Source: M55B112 sp040880545
GTDB lineage: Bacteria; Bacteroidota; Bacteroidia; Bacteroidales; GCA-2748055
NCBI GenBank assembly: GCA_040880545.1
Contig: JBBDIE010000061.1
Span: 1 to 35,611 of the forward strand
DNA: 35,611 bases
Direction: 5' to 3'
The notes under the pieces were generated by a model. It was not told the DNA's origin. It made no database searches and saw nothing but the letters and a program-made list of their open reading frames with translations. The position numbers were made by a program, and so were the translations under genes. Position 1 is the stretch's first letter. Each line of letters begins with the position of its first letter. Shown one piece after another: positions 6,606-14,926 of this stretch.

Positions 6606-7801
6606 AAGTATTGATTCTGAGTACGAAGCTCCCCTACCCCCCCAGGGATGGAGGTGCCATAGCCACCCTAAATCTTGCCAAAGGTCTGGCCATGGCAGGT
6701 ATTGAAGTTTCAATGCTCTCCTTCAATACTAAAAAACATTACTTTGATCCGCGCAAAATTCCGGAAGATATTTGCAAACTGATCGCGTTCCATACAATTA
6801 CCAACGACACCTCCCCCAGGCCCCTGAAAGCCGTACTGAACCTGGTATTTGCACGTACGCCCTATATTTCGGACAGGTTTAAAAGCAAAAATTTTACTAT
6901 CAAACTTAAAGAATTGCTCCTTTCGGGAAATTTCAATTTTGTTCAGATGGAGGGTCCGTACCTTGCAGGTTACCTCCCTGTAGTTAGGAGCTGTTCTACT
7001 GCCAGGATATCCCTGAGGGCACATAATGTGGAACATGAAATATGGGAGAGACGATGGAAAAACGAATCGGGACTGGTTGCAAGAATTTACATGAAAAACC
7101 TGGCCGGAAGAATCCGGAAACTGGAACACCGGCTACTGGGCCAGATCGATCTGCTGATCTCCATCTCAGACAGGGACCAGGCGATACTGCTCAGTAAACA
7201 CGGGTCTCTGCCGGCAATCACCGTTCCAACAGGCATGGACATTGCAGCCTATAGTTTCAGGAACCCAGGCAGTGCAAGGGATATCTGTTTCATTGGAGCA
7301 CTTGACTGGTCGCCCAACCAGGAGGGGCTCCGGTGGTTCAAGGGGATGGTATTGCCCCACTTGCTGGAGATGGATCCGGCCATTATCATTCATATTGCAG
7401 GAAGAAATGCCCCGGCAGAATTTATCAGGGAGCTCGATCATCCAGCAATCACCTGTCATGGAGAGGTGGATGATGCCGGAAAATTTATGCAGGAATATGG
7501 CATCCTTGCCGTTCCGCTGCTTACCGGTAGCGGAATCAGGATTAAGATCCTGGAGGGAATGGCACAGGGGATCTGCATTGTTACCACCTCCATTGGTGCA
7601 GAAGGAATTCCGGCCGAAGATGGAACACATTTGTTAATTGGAGATGACGGCAAAATATTTGCTGAAAAACTATACTGGCTCCTGCACAACGAAGATCTGG
7701 CGGGCAACATCGCTGATGCTGCCAGGACCCTGATTAAGGAAAAATTTGATACCTTTGCGGTTGCTTCCGACCTGGGAAATCTCTATAAAAAAATGGCATG
7801 A
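6602..7801 (+). CDS. Glycosyltransferase family 4 (GT-B fold)
   Basis: The 399-aa protein starts at an ATG overlapping the stop of the LptF/LptG gene by 4 bases. The N-terminal Rossmann half begins MKVLILSTKLPYPPRDGGAI, with the glycine-rich acceptor loop typical of GT4 enzymes. A basic stretch RAHNVEHEIWERR (about residues 138-150) follows. The C-terminal half carries GALDWSPNQEGLRWF (about 235-250), common in this family, and the nucleotide-sugar site GSGIRIKILEGMAQGICIV with a Glu near 317 (E-x7-E-like). It should transfer a sugar from a nucleotide donor to a lipid or glycan acceptor on the cytoplasmic face. Its position between an LPS-export permease and a GT2 suggests a role in LPS or other surface glycan synthesis; donor and acceptor cannot be named. 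Confidence 0.88.
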   Translation: MKVLILSTKLPYPPRDGGAIATLNLAKGLAMAGIEVSMLSFNTKKHYFDPRKIPEDICKLIAFHTITNDTSPRPLKAVLNLVFARTPYISDRFKSKNFTIKLKELLLSGNFNFVQMEGPYLAGYLPVVRSCSTARISLRAHNVEHEIWERRWKNESGLVARIYMKNLAGRIRKLEHRLLGQIDLLISISDRDQAILLSKHGSLPAITVPTGMDIAAYSFRNPGSARDICFIGALDWSPNQEGLRWFKGMVLPHLLEMDPAIIIHIAGRNAPAEFIRELDHPAITCHGEVDDAGKFMQEYGILAVPLLTGSGIRIKILEGMAQGICIVTTSIGAEGIPAEDGTHLLIGDDGKIFAEKLYWLLHNEDLAGNIADAARTLIKEKFDTFAVASDLGNLYKKMA

Positions 7802-8961
7802 TTACCTGGCACATCATATACTGGCTCTCACTGTTCCTTATCGTCCATTCTTACCTGATCTATCCCTGGATACTTCAGGTGCTGGCAACCGGAAAACATG
7901 AAAATAATACATTTTTTGAGGAACATGAACTTCCCCATGTGACCATCCTCATGTCGCTGTTCAACGAGGAGCGGTCAATTGCAAAAAAACTGGATTCCAT
8001 TTTCGATTCAGATTACCCACCGGAAAAAGTAAAGATCATCGTTGGCTCAGATGCTTCAACAGATGAAACAAACCATATTCTTAAGTCATACGAAAAAAAA
8101 CATCCCGGAATGACTGCCATAATATTCAATGACAGGCAGGGCAAACCGGGTGTAATAAATAAACTGGTTGAGCAGACCACCACTGAACTGATCCTCATGA
8201 CCGATGCCAAGGTGGTCTTCCATAAAAATACCATCCGGCACCTGGTCCGGCATTTTAAGGATGATAGGATCGGAGTTGTAGGAGGAAATATAATCAATGA
8301 GCATGTGGTCAGGAATGGTGTTTCCATCCAGGAGACTGCATTTATGTCCAGGGAAATATTGATGAAATACAGGGAAGGACTGATATGGGGGGCCACCATG
8401 GGTGTATACGGGGCCGTCTATGCCATCAGGAAGTCATTGTACAAGCCGGTACCCCAGGGATTCGCGGTGGATGATTTCTTTATCACCTTCCAGGTACTTA
8501 GACAAAAAAAGCGGGCTTTGCTGGATATCCATGTGATCACCTATGAAGATGTACCCAACCTGATTGCAGAGGAGTACAGGAGAAAGGTACGCATCGCCAC
8601 AGGTAATTACCGGAATATGCTCTATTTCTTCCGGGAGCTGACGACCCCCTGGCGCGGAGCTTCATTTGCATATATCTCGCACAAAGCGATCCGCTGGCTC
8701 GGGCCTTTTATTATTATGTTATATGTGTTGTCAAATATATTTCTCTATAACACCCACTATTTCTACGATTGTGCGCTACTTACCACCGGCATCGTACTGG
8801 CACTGCCGATTATTGACTTTTTTCTGAGTAAAATCGGAATACATATTGTATTTTTGCGCTTCGTAAGACATTTCATTACCATGAATGTGGCATTATTGCA
8901 TGGTTTTATTAATAATTTAGGAGGAATAAAGAAAGATGTCTGGGAACCAACCAACAGATAA
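7798..8961 (+). CDS. Membrane-anchored glycosyltransferase family 2
   Basis: The 387-aa protein overlaps the preceding GT4 by an ATGA. It has an N-terminal membrane helix (about residues 5-30), then a GT-A catalytic domain: LPHVTILMSLFNEE (about 45-58), a donor-binding Asp in GSDAST (D85), the DxD-equivalent TDAKVV (D136), and AVDDFF (about residues 222-227), which resembles the acceptor/base motif of processive GT2 enzymes. Two or three C-terminal helices (about 290-375) anchor it to the inner membrane. This layout is that of polymerising or lipid-linked GT2 enzymes such as hyaluronan- or cellulose-synthase-like proteins, but the QxxRW motif is not clearly present (the equivalent region reads RRKVRIATGNYRN). 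Its last 26 bases overlap ribBA. Confidence 0.88.
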   Translation: MITWHIIYWLSLFLIVHSYLIYPWILQVLATGKHENNTFFEEHELPHVTILMSLFNEERSIAKKLDSIFDSDYPPEKVKIIVGSDASTDETNHILKSYEKKHPGMTAIIFNDRQGKPGVINKLVEQTTTELILMTDAKVVFHKNTIRHLVRHFKDDRIGVVGGNIINEHVVRNGVSIQETAFMSREILMKYREGLIWGATMGVYGAVYAIRKSLYKPVPQGFAVDDFFITFQVLRQKKRALLDIHVITYEDVPNLIAEEYRRKVRIATGNYRNMLYFFRELTTPWRGASFAYISHKAIRWLGPFIIMLYVLSNIFLYNTHYFYDCALLTTGIVLALPIIDFFLSKIGIHIVFLRFVRHFITMNVALLHGFINNLGGIKKDVWEPTNR

Positions 8962-10195
8962 AGAAATCAGGCTTAATACCATTGAAGAAGCTATTGAAGA
9001 AATTCGCAACGGTAAAATAGTAATCGTTGTGGATGATGAAGACAGGGAGAATGAGGGAGACTTCATTGCGGCAGCAGAGCTGGTAACCCCGGAGACCATT
9101 AATTTCATGGCGGTCCATGGCCGCGGATTAATTTGCGCCGCCATTACAGAAGAGCGTTGCAAGGAGCTTGATCTTCCCATGATGGTAAATTCGAACACCA
9201 GCAGTCACAACACCGCATTCACCGTATCAGTTGACCTTATCGGCAGTGGCACATCCACCGGTATATCGGCCTCCGACAGGGCAAAGACTGTACGGGCACT
9301 GGTGGATCCATCCACCCAGCCGGAAGATCTTGGAAGACCCGGACACATTTTTCCCCTGAAATCCAAATTCCTGGGTGTTTTGCGCAGGGCCGGACATACG
9401 GAAGCTGCTGTGGACCTGTCGAAACTGGCAAACCTCAAACCGGGAGGTGTACTGGTGGAGATCATGAACAAGGACGGGAGCATGGCACGATTGCCGGAGC
9501 TGGTGGAGATCGCTAAAAAATTCAATCTGAAAATCGTAACTATCAAGGACCTCATCTCGTACAGGTTACTGTCAGAAAGTATCCTGATCAAGGGTGTCGA
9601 GGTGAATTTACCCACCGCATTCGGAAATTTTAAATTAACGCCGTTCATTCAGAAATCCAACGGGATGGAACACGTGGCGCTTACTAAAGGTAGCTGGACC
9701 AAAGATGATCCGGTCCTTGTGAGGGTTCACTCATCGTGTGTCACTGGCGATATTTTTGCAAGCTACAAATGCGACTGTGGCGAACAGTTGCATAAGGCAA
9801 TGGAACTGATCGAAAAAGAGGGTGCGGGCGCCGTAATATACCTGAACCAGGAGGGACGGGGCATAGGGCTATATAATAAAATGATGGCCTACAAACTCCA
9901 GGAGGACGGCCTGGATACCGTACAGGCCAACATTGAGCTCGGTTTTGAAGAAGATGAACGTGATTACGGAGTTGGGGCAGGCATCCTGCATGAACTGGGA
10001 ATTGGAAAAATGCGCCTGTTATCCAACAATCCCATCAAACGCAAAGGACTTGAAGGGTATGGGATGGAGGTTGTAGAGACACTCCCACTGGAGGTCCCGC
10101 CAAACAAACACAACCAATTCTACATGGAGACCAAGCGTAGCAAAATGGGGCACTTTCTCGACATAGCAACCTACAGCGGAAAACCGGAAAAATGA
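8936..10195 (+). CDS. ribBA: Bifunctional DHBP synthase / GTP cyclohydrolase II (riboflavin)
   Basis: This enzyme makes both precursors of riboflavin: 3,4-dihydroxy-2-butanone 4-phosphate from ribulose 5-phosphate, and the pyrimidine intermediate from GTP. The 419-aa length is normal for RibBA. The RibB half (about 1-215) shows the acidic metal-binding motif DDEDRENEGDF and the RAGHTEA motif. The RibA half (about 216-405) shows RVHSSCVTGDIFASYKCDCG, with three zinc-binding Cys (about 268, 279, 281), and the loop LNQEGRGIGL. Both active sites look complete. The start overlaps the GT2 gene by 26 bases, so expression is probably coupled. The fmt gene follows with an ATGA overlap. No FMN riboswitch could fit immediately upstream because that region is coding. 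Confidence 0.97.
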   Translation: MSGNQPTDKEIRLNTIEEAIEEIRNGKIVIVVDDEDRENEGDFIAAAELVTPETINFMAVHGRGLICAAITEERCKELDLPMMVNSNTSSHNTAFTVSVDLIGSGTSTGISASDRAKTVRALVDPSTQPEDLGRPGHIFPLKSKFLGVLRRAGHTEAAVDLSKLANLKPGGVLVEIMNKDGSMARLPELVEIAKKFNLKIVTIKDLISYRLLSESILIKGVEVNLPTAFGNFKLTPFIQKSNGMEHVALTKGSWTKDDPVLVRVHSSCVTGDIFASYKCDCGEQLHKAMELIEKEGAGAVIYLNQEGRGIGLYNKMMAYKLQEDGLDTVQANIELGFEEDERDYGVGAGILHELGIGKMRLLSNNPIKRKGLEGYGMEVVETLPLEVPPNKHNQFYMETKRSKMGHFLDIATYSGKPEK

Positions 10196-11178
10196 AAAGT
10201 GACGGCATCCGGATAGTATACATGGGTACACCGGAATTTGCTGTGGCACCCCTGAAGGCACTTGCCAACGCCGGATTGGATATCCGGGCGGTAGTCACCG
10301 CACCTGACAAACCGGCCGGGCGCGGTAAACAGCTGAAAAGTTCTGCCGTTAAAGAATTTACACTGTCTGAACTGAATTGCCCGCTCCTACAGCCTCCAAA
10401 CCTGAAGGATCCTCAATTCATCGAACAATTAAAATCACTCGATGCAACGTTGTTCATTGTTGTGGCGTTCCGGATGCTTCCGGAAGCGGTATGGCGTATT
10501 CCCAAATACGGAACATTTAACCTCCATGCCTCCCTGCTCCCACAGTACCGGGGCGCGGCTCCCATTAACTGGTGCATCATCAACGGCGAAACCGAAACCG
10601 GTGTAACTACATTTCTTATTGACCAGGAGATAGATACCGGCCGGATCATGCTCCAGGCAAAAACAGAAATCGGCACGGATGATACAGCAGGTACGGTACA
10701 CGACCGCCTGATGAAGCTGGGTGCGGAGCTGGTAATAAGGACCGTGGAAAGCATCAAGCAGGGGACTGCTGATGCCATCGACCAGTCTGCATTCAATATC
10801 CCGGAGGATCAGTTAAAAAGAGCCCCAAAAATATTCAGAGAGGATTGCAGCATTAACTGGAACAAAAGTAGCAGGGAGATCCATAACCTGGTCAGGGGAT
10901 TGAGTCCCTTCCCGGGGGCCCATACAACGCTTCAAAAAAGCGATTCCGAAAAATTACCGCTTAAAATATTTGAAACAAAACTCCTGGATGAAACCACTGG
11001 AAAAGATCCGGGAACAGTAATCTCCCATAACCGGCAATTCCTCAAAGTGGCCACCGGAGACGGGTGCATCGGCATTCTTTCCCTGCAGGTCGCCGGGAAG
11101 AAGAGAATGAGCACCGCTGAATTTATCCGCGGTTTCCAGGGTGAACTCAATGACCTGACATTTCTTTCAAATTCCTGA
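10192..11178 (+). CDS. fmt: Methionyl-tRNA formyltransferase
   Basis: It formylates Met-tRNA(fMet) with 10-formyltetrahydrofolate so that translation can start. The 328-aa length is slightly above the E. coli enzyme (315). The N-terminal Rossmann domain begins IRIVYMGTPEFAVAPL, and the hallmark folate and catalytic segment NLHASLLPQYRGAAPINW lies near residues 108-125, followed by GETETGVTTFLIDQEIDTG. The C-terminal OB-like tRNA-binding domain starts near residue 210 (NWNKSSREIHNLVRGLSPFPGA). It is the last gene of the overlapping cluster. The gene downstream is convergent, and no convincing terminator is visible in the 55-base gap. Confidence 0.97.
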   Translation: MKSDGIRIVYMGTPEFAVAPLKALANAGLDIRAVVTAPDKPAGRGKQLKSSAVKEFTLSELNCPLLQPPNLKDPQFIEQLKSLDATLFIVVAFRMLPEAVWRIPKYGTFNLHASLLPQYRGAAPINWCIINGETETGVTTFLIDQEIDTGRIMLQAKTEIGTDDTAGTVHDRLMKLGAELVIRTVESIKQGTADAIDQSAFNIPEDQLKRAPKIFREDCSINWNKSSREIHNLVRGLSPFPGAHTTLQKSDSEKLPLKIFETKLLDETTGKDPGTVISHNRQFLKVATGDGCIGILSLQVAGKKRMSTAEFIRGFQGELNDLTFLSNS

Positions 11179-11233
11179 ACCAGGATATAACATCCGGATA
11201 TGAAATTCATACCCATGCCCATCACCTCCACCC

Positions 11234-11728
11234 TCACCTGCCTGCCTTTGTTCTTCGCAGTCCCTTCAGGTTCGCCTTCACACCCTCGGTAAATTCAAGG
11301 TAGCGCGTCAATCCATTGATAAACTGCAACTGGTAGGAACGTGAATAGCTTCCGCTCACGAAAAATTCGTAATTGTAATCTTCAATATCACCGAAAGAGA
11401 TCCTGGTAACTCCCTTTTCATCCAGGTAGGTAAGGAATTTTCTGATCATAAACAGGTAACTATAGCACGTTTTACTACTGTAACTCTTCTCCTCAAGAAA
11501 TTTACGGAACGCTTCAAGTTGATCTTCCTGTTCATGCGCAGATGGCTTTAACCAGCCTGCAATGGCATGCCACCATTCAAACGACGATTTTTTTGGCAAT
11601 ACTACATGCGGGGAGATTTTCCGATGTTTTGACGTATTAAAAAATTCGATCCTTGTCTGTCTTCCGTCCGGAGAAGTAACAGGATTCCGGATTACATGAG
11701 CCGGTTCCGCTGAAGTTATCACGATCAA
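11234..11728 (-). CDS. Orphan tyrosine-recombinase core-binding (SAM-like) domain protein
   Basis: The 164-aa protein carries a recognisable phage-integrase N-terminal SAM-like/core-binding domain from about residue 62: EDQLEAFRKFLEEKSYSSKT, then CYSYLFMIRKFLTYLDEKGV and INGLTRYLEFTEG. In a full XerC/D-type recombinase this DNA-binding domain is followed by a catalytic domain with R-K-H-R-H-Y residues. Here translation stops at ...LRRTKAGR, just where the interdomain linker would begin, and no catalytic remnant is seen in the 55 bases before fmt. It is either a truncated integrase or a stand-alone DNA-binding protein. The first ~60 residues (TSPDGRQTRIEFFNTSKHRK...) are less recognisable. The start is uncertain. 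Confidence 0.65.
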   Translation of the reverse strand: MIVITSAEPAHVIRNPVTSPDGRQTRIEFFNTSKHRKISPHVVLPKKSSFEWWHAIAGWLKPSAHEQEDQLEAFRKFLEEKSYSSKTCYSYLFMIRKFLTYLDEKGVTRISFGDIEDYNYEFFVSGSYSRSYQLQFINGLTRYLEFTEGVKANLKGLRRTKAGR

Positions 11729-11805
11729 AGGGTTTCAGTAAATTTACAACGACGAAACCACTTTGTAAAGTTTTGAGGATCAATTTGATTAACAATTTAT
11801 GAACA

Positions 11806-12804
11806 TTACCTGCCGTCAAACTCAAATTCCAGTTTAACCGGCTCTTCGGAGGGTTCTTCTTCCTCATAAAATATGGCATCCTGATCCGGGGGTTTCCTGT
11901 TCCTCAACCAAATCGTCGTTCCGGGTTTCAACGCATGATCCTTCGATAAATCATTCAGCCTATACAGCCTGTTCAGCTTCACCCCATAAAATTGTGAGAT
12001 GTCCCACATGGTCTCCCCTTCCTGAACCACATGTGTCTCATTCCCCCGTTCGGCCCGGAAGCGTTTAGGCTGTAGATAAATGATTGTACCCGGCTCCAGC
12101 CGCTCCCCTTTACTGATATTGTTGTACCTGTAAATTTCCCGCGGATAGAGATCCATGGTTTTCCTAAGCGATTCGGGAGTATCCCCGGGTTCTGTTATAA
12201 CATATTCAACCCTGTTGTTGGTAAGTATTTCCCTGACCCCCACTGGTACCATCGTTACACCATCCGCACCGGGAGTATAATTCCCGCTCAATACCATCTG
12301 GTCGTACCTGTACAATTCATTATCCTCGATGATCATGATCAGCAAGTCTGCATACCTGCTGCTGGTTGCATAACCTGCACTCTTCAATCCCCTGGCCCAT
12401 CCCCTGTAATCGTCGCTCCGTAGTGTAAACAAAGCGGCATACCTGGTTTTCATAGTGAGAAAATCTGAATGATCAATAAATGATTCCAGCACTGTCCTGT
12501 ACCTTCTGAAACATTCATTTCTTGTATCATCGTCATGATAAATTCTTCTTCCCGTCCAGTCATGACACTTTATACCAAAATGGTTATTGGCTTTCACCGC
12601 AAGGGTACTGTTGCCGTTATCGGATTCAAGACACCCCTGTGCCAGGGTTATACTGGCCGGGACACCGGACCGTACCATCTCACTCATCGCCAATTCAGCA
12701 TACATCTCAATGTACTCCGCCCGCGTTATTTTTCCCTGTCCGAAAACCGGTACCACCGTCAACAGAAAAAATATCAACCATAATCCTCTACTGTACATTC
12801 CCAT
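11806..12804 (-). CDS. Exported glucosaminidase with two LysM domains
   Basis: A secreted cell-wall hydrolase of 332 aa. The signal peptide covers about residues 1-22 (cut near VFGQ|GK); starting at Met3 is also possible. The GH73/FlgJ-like N-acetylglucosaminidase domain spans about 26-165. It contains GVPASITLAQGCLESDNG with the expected catalytic Glu60, and HFGIKCHDW and YRTVLESFIDHSDFL further on. Two LysM peptidoglycan-binding modules follow: about 200-250 (GDTPESLRKTMDLYPREIYR) and about 259-308 (VQEGETMWDISQFYGVKLNR). The order enzyme-LysM-LysM is common in Bacteroidota. It should cleave or remodel peptidoglycan in the periplasm, for example at division. It is transcribed divergently from the VTC gene across a 230-base gap. 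Confidence 0.92.
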   Translation of the reverse strand: MGMYSRGLWLIFFLLTVVPVFGQGKITRAEYIEMYAELAMSEMVRSGVPASITLAQGCLESDNGNSTLAVKANNHFGIKCHDWTGRRIYHDDDTRNECFRRYRTVLESFIDHSDFLTMKTRYAALFTLRSDDYRGWARGLKSAGYATSSRYADLLIMIIEDNELYRYDQMVLSGNYTPGADGVTMVPVGVREILTNNRVEYVITEPGDTPESLRKTMDLYPREIYRYNNISKGERLEPGTIIYLQPKRFRAERGNETHVVQEGETMWDISQFYGVKLNRLYRLNDLSKDHALKPGTTIWLRNRKPPDQDAIFYEEEEPSEEPVKLEFEFDGR

Positions 12805-12987
12805 CTATTGTTTTGCTAAAAATAATTCAAATGCCCCTCCATGCTCCGACGAGTTTTGAACAGTACCTTGTCTAACGGTCATTCGTACATTTTTATTGGC
12901 TATGACAAAAGAATTCACCGTACTGCATTTGATGTTGATTGGTCACTAACTTGTATAAAAAAAGATATGATATGATTAACATTTGAT

Positions 12988-12995
12988 TATTTTTG
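12988..12995 (+). promoter_or_regulatory. Candidate -7 box for the VTC-DUF4956 operon
   Basis: TATTTTTG matches TAnnTTTG exactly, 40 bases before the ATG at 13036. A clear -33 TTTG at the right distance is lacking. Confidence 0.4.
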
Positions 12996-13035
12996 TGTGG
13001 TGAATTTTGGAAGTTATTGTTCAATAGTTAAATAA

Positions 13036-13836
13036 ATGGAGATACCGGTCAGTAAGAAGGTAGAAAACGTTATCCGGGCAATGGACCGGATCACGTTGGA
13101 GGAGATGGACCATGTAAGGCTCATGCGAAGACGCGATATCAAATATATCGTTCCAACCCAGACTGTACCCGGATTGCTGGAAAAGATAAACGACAAATAC
13201 AGGGTATTGGAAATTGACGGGGAACGTATTCATCCATACAGTACACTCTATTATGATACACCCGAACTCTCCATGTATCATGCACATCACAACAGGCGAA
13301 TGAACCGCTATAAGGTACGTATTCGCAGGTATGTCACTTCAAACCTCTCCTTCTTTGAGGTTAAATACAAAAATAACCGGGGAGAAACCATCAAACGACG
13401 TATCCGGCCGGGGGAGAAAGATGATATTACGGGTGAGAAAAGCGTGAAATTTCTGGGTGAAAATTCACCATACAAAGTCAATGAACTTCAACCCGCACTT
13501 GAAAACTATTTTAAAAGAATTACACTGGTACACCACACAATTCCCGAAAGGATCACCATTGACCTGGAATTGCATTACAACCATGTGGATGGTCTCCGGA
13601 ATTTACAACTGCCCGGATTTTCGGTAATTGAGATAAAACGTGACAGGGATGCAATACAGTCCTACATGATCGATCAACTGCGAAAAAATCATATCCAGCC
13701 GGTGGGATTCAGTAAGTACTGCTTGGGAACCGCTATGATGGTCCCGTCCGTAAAAAATAATCTGTTCATGAAAAGGATGCGTCAGATAGAAAAATTTGAT
13801 CTGAGTTACTGGAACAGTGAAAAACATACAATCTAA
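13036..13836 (+). CDS. VTC-domain protein (polyphosphate polymerase-type)
   Basis: The 266-aa protein has the tunnel-fold pattern of VTC catalytic domains, which in yeast Vtc4 make polyphosphate from ATP. Basic and acidic tunnel residues are visible: RRRDIKYIV (about 32-40), STLYYDTPELSMYHAHHN (about 69-86), RRMNRYKVRIRRY (about 87-99), FFEVKYKNNRGETIKRRI (about 110-127), ITIDLELHYNH (about 172-182), FSVIEIKRDRDA (about 196-207) and GFSKYCLGTAMM (about 224-235). These alternating E-x-E and K/R strands are expected of triphosphate-tunnel enzymes. The protein is soluble, with no membrane helix, and is followed after 10 bases by a DUF4956 membrane protein, its usual bacterial partner. Polymerase activity is inferred from the fold; bacterial members are little characterised. 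Confidence 0.85.
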   Translation: MEIPVSKKVENVIRAMDRITLEEMDHVRLMRRRDIKYIVPTQTVPGLLEKINDKYRVLEIDGERIHPYSTLYYDTPELSMYHAHHNRRMNRYKVRIRRYVTSNLSFFEVKYKNNRGETIKRRIRPGEKDDITGEKSVKFLGENSPYKVNELQPALENYFKRITLVHHTIPERITIDLELHYNHVDGLRNLQLPGFSVIEIKRDRDAIQSYMIDQLRKNHIQPVGFSKYCLGTAMMVPSVKNNLFMKRMRQIEKFDLSYWNSEKHTI

Positions 13837-13846
13837 CTAAACAATA

Positions 13847-14515
13847 ATGGAATTATTTGGAATTGATCTGATTGACGTTGAAGATTTTGTGGAACTACTA
13901 CTGAGGTTTGCCCTAAATACCTCCGTAATAATTATCCTGGTAAGATATATTTATTATAAACTCACCAACCGGAAAGACTACCTGTTTACCTATTTTCTGA
14001 TCTCAACCATTGTATTTCTCCTCTGCTATTTGCTGGAGAATGTGAAACTTGAACTTGGATTTGCTCTCGGACTTTTTGCTATTTTCGGGATTATCAGATA
14101 CCGGACCCGGCAGATCGAGATCAAGGAGATGACCTATCTCTTCCTGGTCATTGGCATTTCGGTAATCAATGCGCTGGCAAACAAGAAAGTGAGTTATGCA
14201 GAATTGATGTTCACGAATATTGCGCTGATCGTGATCACCTATCTGCTGGAAAAAGTATTCCTGCTTCGGCACGAGACCCGCAAAACCATTGAGTACGAAA
14301 AGATTGAACTGATCAAACCGGAAAATTACCAACTATTACTGGATGATCTTGAAGAGCGTACAGGATTGAACATCAACCGTGCAGAGGTTGGGAGACTGAA
14401 CTTTTTGAGAGACTCAGCCACGGTGCGTATCTACTATTATGAAAGTGATAACAATATCAATTATGCCAACGAAGATACGGGGCAGGGTAGCAGAACAGAT
14501 AATGATGATGACTAG
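13847..14515 (+). CDS. DUF4956 membrane protein
   Basis: The 222-aa protein has about four predicted membrane helices (about residues 17-38, 46-64, 69-86 and 94-135, the last region probably two short helices) and a soluble C-terminal domain of about 85 residues that ends in an acidic tail (GSRTDNDDD). The block FAIFGIIRYRTRQIEIKEMTYLFLVIGISVINALA (about 78-112) is the typical conserved core of DUF4956. Function is unknown. Members regularly sit beside VTC-domain genes, as here, and by analogy with the yeast VTC complex could form the membrane part that receives or exports polyphosphate. The stop codon overlaps the first base of the repeat at 14515. Confidence 0.85.
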   Translation: MELFGIDLIDVEDFVELLLRFALNTSVIIILVRYIYYKLTNRKDYLFTYFLISTIVFLLCYLLENVKLELGFALGLFAIFGIIRYRTRQIEIKEMTYLFLVIGISVINALANKKVSYAELMFTNIALIVITYLLEKVFLLRHETRKTIEYEKIELIKPENYQLLLDDLEERTGLNINRAEVGRLNFLRDSATVRIYYYESDNNINYANEDTGQGSRTDNDDD

Positions 14516-14740
14516 TGGCTGTCCATAATATCCGATATACTCATGAATAGTTTATTTTCAACGGCATTCGTGAGCTCGTTGCACTCGGTTCAGCGTTGTT
14601 GCAAAAATTTTGAAACCTCATATACATAAGTATACTGCGGTTTAAAATTTTTGCACGCCTTGATCTCGAACATTATGATCCAGCCACTCCACGCTATTGA
14701 AAAACTCTTTCTTGTGGCTGTCCATAATGTCGGGTATCTG
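14515..14740. repeat. MITE-like palindromic repeat with GTGGCTG ends
   Basis: Three related ends occur: forward at 14515 (GTGGCTGTCCATAAT), inverted at 14667-14687 (reads GTGGCTGGATCATAAT on the minus strand), and forward again at 14714 (GTGGCTGTCCATAAT). Between the first and second ends lies a hairpin of 18 against 17 nt with one bulged base (14600-14617 with 14639-14655), containing a smaller palindrome, TATAC-ATAA-GTATA. The span 14515-14687 therefore looks like a small non-coding inverted-repeat element. The inverted end is repeated as 21 identical bases at 33976-33996. No open reading frame of note lies inside. Confidence 0.6.
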
Positions 14741-14926
14741 TGTTCCTTCAATAGTATAGCGTGTAGTTAGGGATTTGAGGTATTAATTAATTGTTGCTGG
14801 TTGCTCCATCATCTCGACCTTGTATTTCATTACAGATCCCTTATATCAAGTAAAAAATAGTATATTTAAACAAGAAGTACATTATACCGTTAAGCATAAT
14901 AGGTCAATCAAACTGTACGATGCATA
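14741..14926. other. Non-coding leader before ppc
   Basis: No gene or strong structure is visible here. A near-consensus -7 sequence, TATATTTA, lies at about 14862-14869 and could serve ppc. Confidence 0.4.

Noticed and set aside
7166..7630. 154-aa minus-strand frame opposite the GT4 gene
   Set aside because: No motif, no promoter, and full overlap with a clear glycosyltransferase.
8936..9000. FMN riboswitch before ribBA
   Set aside because: The upstream region is the coding end of the GT2 gene, and no RFN-element motifs were seen.
14515..14740. CRISPR array
   Set aside because: There are only three repeat ends in mixed orientation with unequal spacing.
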